This document shows positions 57,479 through 64,000 of a stretch of 64,000 bases of DNA, in pieces. Every line of letters begins with the position of its first letter. The first letter of the stretch is position 1. Below the pieces are notes generated by a model. That model saw only the letters and a program-made list of their open reading frames with translations. It did not search any database and was not told where the DNA came from. This stretch comes from Lotus japonicus (taxonomy: Eukaryota > Streptophyta > Magnoliopsida > Fabales > Fabaceae): the NCBI RefSeq assembly GCF_012489685.1, contig NC_080046.1:46339176-46403175 (forward strand). Direction: 5' to 3'. A program made the position numbers and the translations under genes.

Positions 57479-59033
57479 ACGTGAAGACATTTTGCTCTCT
57501 TGGCTCCCGGTGCTTTGCTGGCACTTGATATTACATCATCTTCCAGACCTGTAGGCTGTAGCCTCCATGTTCACTTGCTCCTTGAGTTTGGCGTGGCCTA
57601 TCCACTGATATTGTTGGTTCTGTTTTCTGTGTTTTCCTATCACTGTTTTTTTCTGCTGTTGCTGTGTTTTTCTAGTTTGATTTATCTTTTTTTTTTTTTT
57701 TAAAGTTGCAATTGTAGACAGATTGAACAAATTATTTGGAATATAATATTATATTTTGTTTTCAACTTATGTTATCTTGTCTTTCGTAGTAACAGAAAAA
57801 AAAATGTTATTTGTAGTTGTTAATATTATATGGTGTTAATTATTTTATTATTTAAAAACAAAAAACTTAATATTTTGATCTTCACCCTAACCGATCTCTA
57901 AACAAGAAAACTATAAAGTTGTTAATGTTATTTGTAGTTGTTAATTATTTTATTATTTAAATACCAGATTTGTATTTTATCGGTAGAAGGGAAAACATGA
58001 ATTTTGATGGATAAATAGAACAAAATTGAGATGGCAAATTACAGTGCATGATTTATCGTTGACAAGACATTAACCTCTTTGGTTAAATGAATCCCTTATT
58101 CACAAACATAAAACAAAAACTTCTCCTGGTTTATCATCATCATGTAACTCTCTATTATATGCAAAAATGAGAGGAAGTAGTGTAAAATTAGACTAAGACC
58201 TAACGCGCAGGCGGATACAATTATTTCAATATTAAAATTGGTTCATTTTTACTTGTAGATGTCCTTGATAAAAGACATAAGTTGAGTTACCTTTCATTTT
58301 CAACCGGCACTTGTGTTTGGTTGACCTGAATCTATAGATAACTAATGGAAATTATGGATGGTTCCCTCTACTTTTACATGTCCATTGAAGTAAGGATCAA
58401 CCAGTGTCATGAGACACCAAAGCATTTATGATTCTCAAGCAAGAATTCAAATGAGAAAGACATCTATATATCCTGTTTATGATCCACGAGCCCTTTTATT
58501 GTTCAAATGAGAAAGATAAGTTCAAGAAATAGACTATAGTACAACTAAAATTCATTTAAGAGCAAATGAAAGCAGTAGAGTAGATGTAACAAAATTCTTC
58601 GACAGTGGGCCTGTTTTTTTGGATCAAAAGCCAGAAACATTTCCAATAGTTGCAGTGTTAAAGGGCTCTCTCCATTAGAACTTTTTTGTTGCAAAAAGCA
58701 CAAATTGCAAAAGAAATGCATTAAAAATAAAGTAGTAATAAACTCATTTCATTGTCAAACAAATTAAACTAACTGTGTAGCATTCATCCATCAATATAGA
58801 TTGCTTAATCAAATTGGTATCGATAAGGATGTATTAAATGCTCAATCATATATCTGAAGCCTTTTCCTTAAAGTCTGCACTTAAGTTCAACTTGTATTTG
58901 ACATACAGGTAAGAGAAATAAATGATCTCTTTTTGAGTAAAAAAAGTACATATGTTAGACAAAGAGGATGCAGACATAAAACGTATAATAGAACTTCACT
59001 GCAAACACCATTAAAACTATCTCCTTAAAAAAT
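57479..59033. other. 3' flank of the F-box gene and intergenic DNA
   Basis: The first 250 bp are T-rich and probably 3' UTR. No other gene was seen. The sequence TTAATGTTATTTGTAGTTGTTAAT-like is duplicated near 57810 and 57930. Confidence 0.5.
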
Positions 59034-59081
59034 AATCCAAATGCAAATAGTGTTAAAAGGTTTTGTAAAACTATTTAGTTA
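59034..59081. repeat. 48-bp direct repeat, left copy
   Basis: It starts AATCCAAATGCAAATAGTGT and ends CTATTTAGTTA. It matches 63245-63292 exactly. The left copy is followed at once by CTAG, a Helitron-type terminus. Confidence 0.92.
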
Positions 59082-59178
59082 CTAGTATTTCGACCCGCGC
59101 CATCCACAGGGAGATTTTTCACAAATTTTTTAAGATTAAGTTAAATAAAAAATTTGTCCTTGTAAAATACATCATTTT

Positions 59179-59600
59179 TGTTAGCCAAATTAAGTTAAAT
59201 AACTTTTTAGTATTTGCAAAATACATCATTTTTGTTTTTCATCCCTGGAATTTTTTTTTGTTTAACATCCTCCCAAAATTAAACATTTTGTTTTTAGCCC
59301 TTACTGTCACATTTTTCATCCAAACTAAACGAAATTACACATGACATAGGTTAAATAGTTATTGTGTTAAATGATTATTCTGTTTATTCATTTATACTCT
59401 TACATTAATTGTGGTTATTCCACTTAGATTTGATGAAAAAAATTTCTGATGGAGCAAAAAAAGGATTTGATGAAAAAATGTGAAGGCAAGGACTAAAAAT
59501 AAAATATGAACTTTTGGGAGGATGTTAAACAAAAAAAATTTCGGGGATGAAAAACAATAAAAATGTATTTTCTAGAGACTAAAAGTTTATTTAAGCCTAA
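59179..59600. mobile_element. Inverted-repeat MITE, about 420 bp
   Basis: The left arm has AAATACATC, TTTTTGTTTTTCATCCC, TTTGTTTAACATCCTCCCAA and TTTTTAGCCCTTACTGTCAC. The right arm carries the complements (GTGAAGGCAAGGACTAAAAA, TTGGGAGGATGTTAAAC, GGGGATGAAAAACAA). A TTA/TAA duplication is possible but not certain. Confidence 0.7.
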
Positions 59601-59893
59601 AATTAATTATGGAATAAAATTACCTGAATGATTTTAACAAATTATTGTAATTTAATTTTTTTTTAAAGAAAGTGGGTGTAAATATATTACATCCCTATAA
59701 TTTGGTAGCTAAGCTACTATTAAACAGAATTCGTATCCAATACATTCAAAACGTGCTGATAAGAGGATCATCCTGATCTTGAGGATAGTCGAGAGCCAAT
59801 GTGTGTTTCTGAAATGAAGCTGCAGCTTCTTCCCTTCCTTCAAACTGCCCCAGTTTATCATGGCCACATGGGCGGACTCATGTGTAGGCTTGA

Positions 59894-60020
59894 TGTGGCT
59901 ATAGCCACACCAGATTTTTTAATTTTTTTTTGTTAATATCGTATATAGCGGCGGTTTATGATCCGCCGCTAAAAGTTTTTTGTTAGTGTATGGCGACGGA
60001 CAAAGCGCCGCCATAGCTTT
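59894..60020. repeat. Cluster of perfect palindromes
   Basis: TGTGGCTATAGCCACA (59894-59909) is a 16-bp palindrome. AGCGGCGG/CCGCCGCT (59947-59954 and 59963-59970) form a hairpin. An imperfect TATGGCG...CGCCGCCATA follows. GC-rich subterminal repeats of this kind occur in CACTA elements, but no CACTA terminus was found. Confidence 0.6.
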
Positions 60021-60059
60021 ATAAGTAAAAAATCAAAATTCACGCTTAACATCAAATTA

Positions 60060-61275
60060 GAATGCGGTTTTTCTTTCTTTCTTTCTCCCATTGCTTCTTT
60101 TCGGCATTCATCAACTTAAAACCCTTTTTCCCAAAAATTGAAAACCCACCAATCTTGACCTTCCTAAATTTCACATCGCATGGAGAACCCTGATCACCGC
60201 ACCAATCAACCACAATTTAAGAGGAAATTCATTTGATTCATTGTCTCTCATAAAAAATCAACTTCGTAATTCACCTTACTATGCCTCACACAATTCATGT
60301 TGGATGATCTTTTCTTATTTATATTTTTGTTTTTAATTTTCAAGTTTCAAAGATTTTTTACCATGTTATTATATATATAATTTTGTTGAATTTATTATAT
60401 GATCATACATTTATATATATTTACTCCTAAAATTATTTAAACAATTTTTAAAATTCATGATAAATTATTTATATTATTAGTTCCTTTGTCGTTTTTCTGT
60501 TTTGAATCTGTCTTTGTTTTTCTGTTATTATGACTCCTATGTTTTAAAGCTTACTTGGCAGAGCTATGTTTCCAAGACTCTTTTATTTTATCTAATGTGA
60601 TTCTCTTTTCTAAAAAAAAAATTAAGGATAATGATGGATCGTACAAATTATAGTGCAACGAAACCAACGAAAACTTCTATCACTGTTAATTTATGGTGAT
60701 TTCCTTTTATTTAAAACTTTTGCATATGTATACATATATATATAAACATACATATATATTCCGATTTTTATTAGAAAATTTACAAAAAAAAAGTAGAATA
60801 ATATATCATTAAGTACTTATAAAATATTTATTAATATTTTTTATAATAAATTATTTTCATGTAAAATATCCCTCCCCGTGAAAACTATCATTATTTTATA
60901 AATATTCATTCCAAAAATTATTGAAATAAATTACAAAAAAAAGTATTCATTAGTATTTTTTCTTTTTTTCAAATATGAATTTAAATTCGTGTAAAATATT
61001 TCTCTCCATGAGAGCTTTCTTTACCTTATCATTTTAACAAAAAATATAATAGGCTATATAAATATTAATATTTTCTAATCATATGATCAATTTTTTATAC
61101 CATTTTATATATTCACTCTTAAATTTATTTTTAAAAATATGAAAAAGTACTAAAATTATATTTAAAAAATCATTAGTTTTAACACGAAGTTTTTCAAGTA
61201 AATTGTTCCTCTTGTGAGTACTATTAATATATATTACGCCCCGTGAAAGTATTTTCCCTATAAAATTATCTTGCG

Positions 61276-61278
<3 letters not shown>
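60060..61278. other. AT-rich DNA inside the 59-63 kb segment
   Basis: No gene. It contains the CCCCGTG modules noted for the Helitron-like segment. Confidence 0.5.

Positions 61279-61332
<54 letters not shown>
61279..61332. repeat. (TA)n microsatellite
   Basis: About 26 uninterrupted TA units. Confidence 0.97.
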
Positions 61333-61333
<1 letters not shown>

Positions 61334-63244
61334 TTCTACAATGATTTAATTTTTTAAAATATTGAAATTATATTATAAATTATTTATATTGTATTTTGAA
61401 ATTTTTTTTGAATTGAATATGATTTATTTTTAAATTTTGAATCGTCTATACTTGTTATGTGAGAACCATTTTTTTTTTCCAGTTATCCATAATTCTAACT
61501 CATATACTGATGTTTATTAAATTACTAAATTAAGTTCAATTTTAGAATAAGACTCAATTAACATGATTGAATGAAAGGTAATGAAATTGTTTGGACAACA
61601 ATAATTTCAAATTGAGTGATAAAATTCAATTGCATAGCGATTACATTGAACATCAATGATCAATCCAATCTGCTTAGGATAACAAGAAAAATTGATCCTC
61701 ACTACAAAAATCTAAATAGTTAGAAGAAGAACAAAATTTAGATGAAAATGAGTAATTGAAAAAACAAATATCAAATCCTACATGTATTCATAACTGAAAA
61801 ACCTTAAGAGATGAAACTGATGAAGTAGCCAATGGAAGAGGTGAGAAACAACATAAATTTATCAACATTGATGTAAAAAAGATTAAAAAATTGAATGACA
61901 AACATCAAATTTAACTATATCTGACTTGTATAATTTGCGGGGCTTATCCTTCCCTAAGAATCCTTTCAAACTTTTTTATCAAGACTTTCTAACACAGAAG
62001 CATGAATTTGTCCTTCATGATATGAAAAGAACATAAACAGGTTGTAATTTTTCAAAAAAGGAAATCTATAAATAAACAAAATATAAAGAGTTAAAACATA
62101 GACATATTATACAACAAAACTGATAGTGACCACATCAAACAAAGAGAGCAAAACCTTGCTTGAATTCCTCTACCACGATATCCTTTTCTTTTCCATCATG
62201 AACATTAGTCTCATCGTGTATCTGTAAAAATAAAAATACAACATCTTAAGTAGAAGAGTCCCTAAGGTCATTGGATTCAAGGGTTGGGAAAAACCATCAT
62301 CAGCCAGGGCATCCATCACATAACAACACAACACAGATGGAAAAATAACAACAGAATTCATGAAAATCCTTTTCATAGAGTTTCAATTTTACCTTTTTAA
62401 AATTTCAAGATTTCATATCTTCTGTGTTGAACGACTTCTAGCCCCATCTGAAATTGCAAAAAAAAAAAATTAGAATCTAAAAGAAATATATATAGAAGAT
62501 AAATCTCTTAGACCATAAAGCAAAGGAACATGTTGCTTTTGTATCTGATATATGAGGTTTGTTATGATTAAGAGGAAGGAGGGAGAAGTAGAGAAAGTTG
62601 TGTGAGAATTTTTGAGATGAAGAACGTGAATTCTGAAGTGTGATAGTAGTTTTTTTTATAATGAATGTTTTTTAAAAAAAAAATATTGTAAATTGTTTTG
62701 TATTTTGAATTTCCCTCTTTTTTTGAGTTGAAGATGGATGAATCTATGACCAGGTGCGTTGAGTCTGGCTCATGAGATTTATCATTCAAAATTATTGTAT
62801 TTATTGTCTCCAAAACTAAACTATTCCACAATAACGGAGTAAGAGTAGTAAAAAAAACTAATTCAAAAGTATCATTAGAATAACCAATTCCGTTCTGTCA
62901 AAAAAAAAATTAATAACTAATTCCGTGGTTGTTTTTTAGTTATTTTTTTTCTTTAATTTATATTTCAAATTTTGAAAATATATAGCATAGGTTAAGTGTA
63001 TATAATTATCAAGTTCTTATATTTAAATTTTCTCAAATTTTGAATGCTTGACACATGTACCTAAAAATGTGGAAGTTCTAGATGTTTGACACATGATAAG
63101 CTTAAGCTTATGATGACTCCCAGACTAAAAATGTGGAAGTTCTAGATGTTTCCCAAAACTTTTGACTATCTACACAAGTTCAAAAAATTTTAAAAAGTTG
63201 TTAGGTATTCTTTTTTTTAATTACTTTCTATGTATTATTTTAAA
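61333..63244. other. AT-rich DNA, no gene
   Basis: Short frames only (62376-62170 and 62831-62568, minus), without motifs. AATGTGGAAGTTCTAGATGT occurs twice, near 63066 and 63129, around a perfect 16-bp palindrome ATAAGCTTAAGCTTAT (63096-63111). Confidence 0.5.
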
Positions 63245-63292
63245 AATCCAAATGCAAATAGTGTTAAAAGGTTTTGTAAAACTATTTAGTTA
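63245..63292. repeat. 48-bp direct repeat, right copy
   Basis: Exact match to 59034-59081, followed by TGCTAAG. Confidence 0.92.
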
Positions 63293-64000
63293 TGCTAAGT
63301 TTAGAACTAATTTGCAAACAAATTATACATACTCAATTCCACTATGAGCAAGAATTATCTTCTATTACAGTTTACAGGGAGTATCATCAACAGAGGAAGA
63401 TATTACAATTCAATATGAGACTGTTAGAGACAATTGATCATTGATTAAGAAAATTTATATAAGGGTAAAACTCCTTGACAATGTGAAAAAGGATTTTGAT
63501 GCACCTAACCAACTCTGCAAGACCAGTCTCTCAATCAAAGCAAAGACCATCACTTCCTTCTTTGTTGCACCAAATTAAAAATCTTTCGGCTGCAAATAAT
63601 GACAGAACATGTAAAAGAGAAGTTCCGCAAACTTAAAAAACAGAACAAAAGAAATGACATGGTACAACAATTCAATCAATCTCTAATACAAAAACCGGAT
63701 CCATGTTAAGTCAATCAATATTTAAAACGCCGACACCATATTATTAGTGAGATGCATTATTCCATAAAAAATGAGATGCCCCAAAAGAACTTTTGTCCTT
63801 AGATGCTTTTGGTTGAGAATAACACAAGCTACACATTACAAAATGGAGAGACTAGTCAACAACAAAGTGAGCATTCTTACACAGACTAATATATCACTCC
63901 ACCCATTCAAAGGGTCCACGGTAAGTCAATTTTTTGACACAAACATAGTAGATCATATAAAATATACACATCCCATTATCACTCACTACTATTAACTACT
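63293..64000. other. Intergenic DNA to window end
   Basis: No gene, RNA or clear repeat seen. Confidence 0.5.

Larger units (their letters stand above)
59082..63244 (-). mobile_element. Helitron-like segment bounded by 48-bp repeats
   Basis: It starts with CTAG at 59082 and an imperfect hairpin (CCCGCGCCATCCACAGGG), like the minus-strand terminus at 48159. At about 60870, 60990 and 61240 it shares the CCCCGTG modules of that complex. A 5' terminus was not located. The interior holds an inverted-repeat element (59179-59600), palindromic GC motifs near 59950, and a TA microsatellite. No gene is present. Confidence 0.5.

Noticed and set aside
57500..57703. Frame downstream of the F-box gene
   Set aside because: T-rich 3' UTR sequence, hydrophobic by composition only.

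Overview
The window is nuclear DNA from a flowering plant. It is AT-rich, its genes have introns, and it carries plant-type Ty3 retrotransposons (Tat and Tekay lineages), Helitrons, hAT, Mutator and Stowaway elements, L1 LINE remnants and plant F-box/DUF295 genes. A eudicot is likely and a legume possible, but nothing here fixes the species. Nearly all of it is transposons and gene debris. Gene names rest on recognising short peptide stretches by eye; no database was searched.

Positions 1-6527 hold AT-rich DNA with broken pieces of unrelated plant genes: a DEG2-type plastid protease, an FPA-type RNA-binding protein, possibly a GT31 galactosyltransferase, and a JmjC demethylase of the ELF6/REF6 type. 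A small hAT MITE with an exact 8-bp target duplication sits in the DEG2 remnant.

Positions 6528-30115 form a three-level nest. The outer shell is a Helitron of about 2.5 kb net, carrying a decayed 6-phosphogluconolactonase fragment. A Tat-lineage Ty3 retrotransposon (8200-29278, TSD CAAAG, apparently identical 282-bp LTRs) sits inside it. A Tekay/Del-type chromovirus (12521-23062, minus strand, TSD GTTGA, LTRs of about 2.84 kb) has split the second RNase H domain of the Tat element. The Tat element also carries a spliced antisense gene (28106-25511, 837 codons) between pol and its 3' LTR, with its own TATA box.

Positions 31210-36740 are a second Helitron, on the minus strand, with the same 5' terminal sequence as the first. 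It contains a 1.29-kb MULE with exact 9-bp target duplications and a G/C-biased inverted-repeat element. Positions 37.1-42.5 kb hold an RNase H-like relic and a 2.16-kb tandem duplication carrying remnants of an unrecognised Cys-containing peptide. A truncated LINE and a Stowaway-like MITE follow at 42.6-43.7 kb.

Positions 45.5-53.6 kb contain a third Helitron with a LINE inserted in it, then a minus-strand Helitron-like complex built of degenerate terminal modules and interleaved AT-rich repeats, then another LINE fragment.

Positions 54.9-57.5 kb are the only good candidate for a working host gene: an F-box/DUF295 gene preceded, in a splice-compatible frame, by a second DUF295 module and two duplicated mini-exons. 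The rest, to 64 kb, is AT-rich with one more Helitron-type terminus, a 4.2-kb segment bounded by exact 48-bp direct repeats, and small inverted-repeat elements. No tRNA, rRNA, CRISPR or prokaryotic features were seen.
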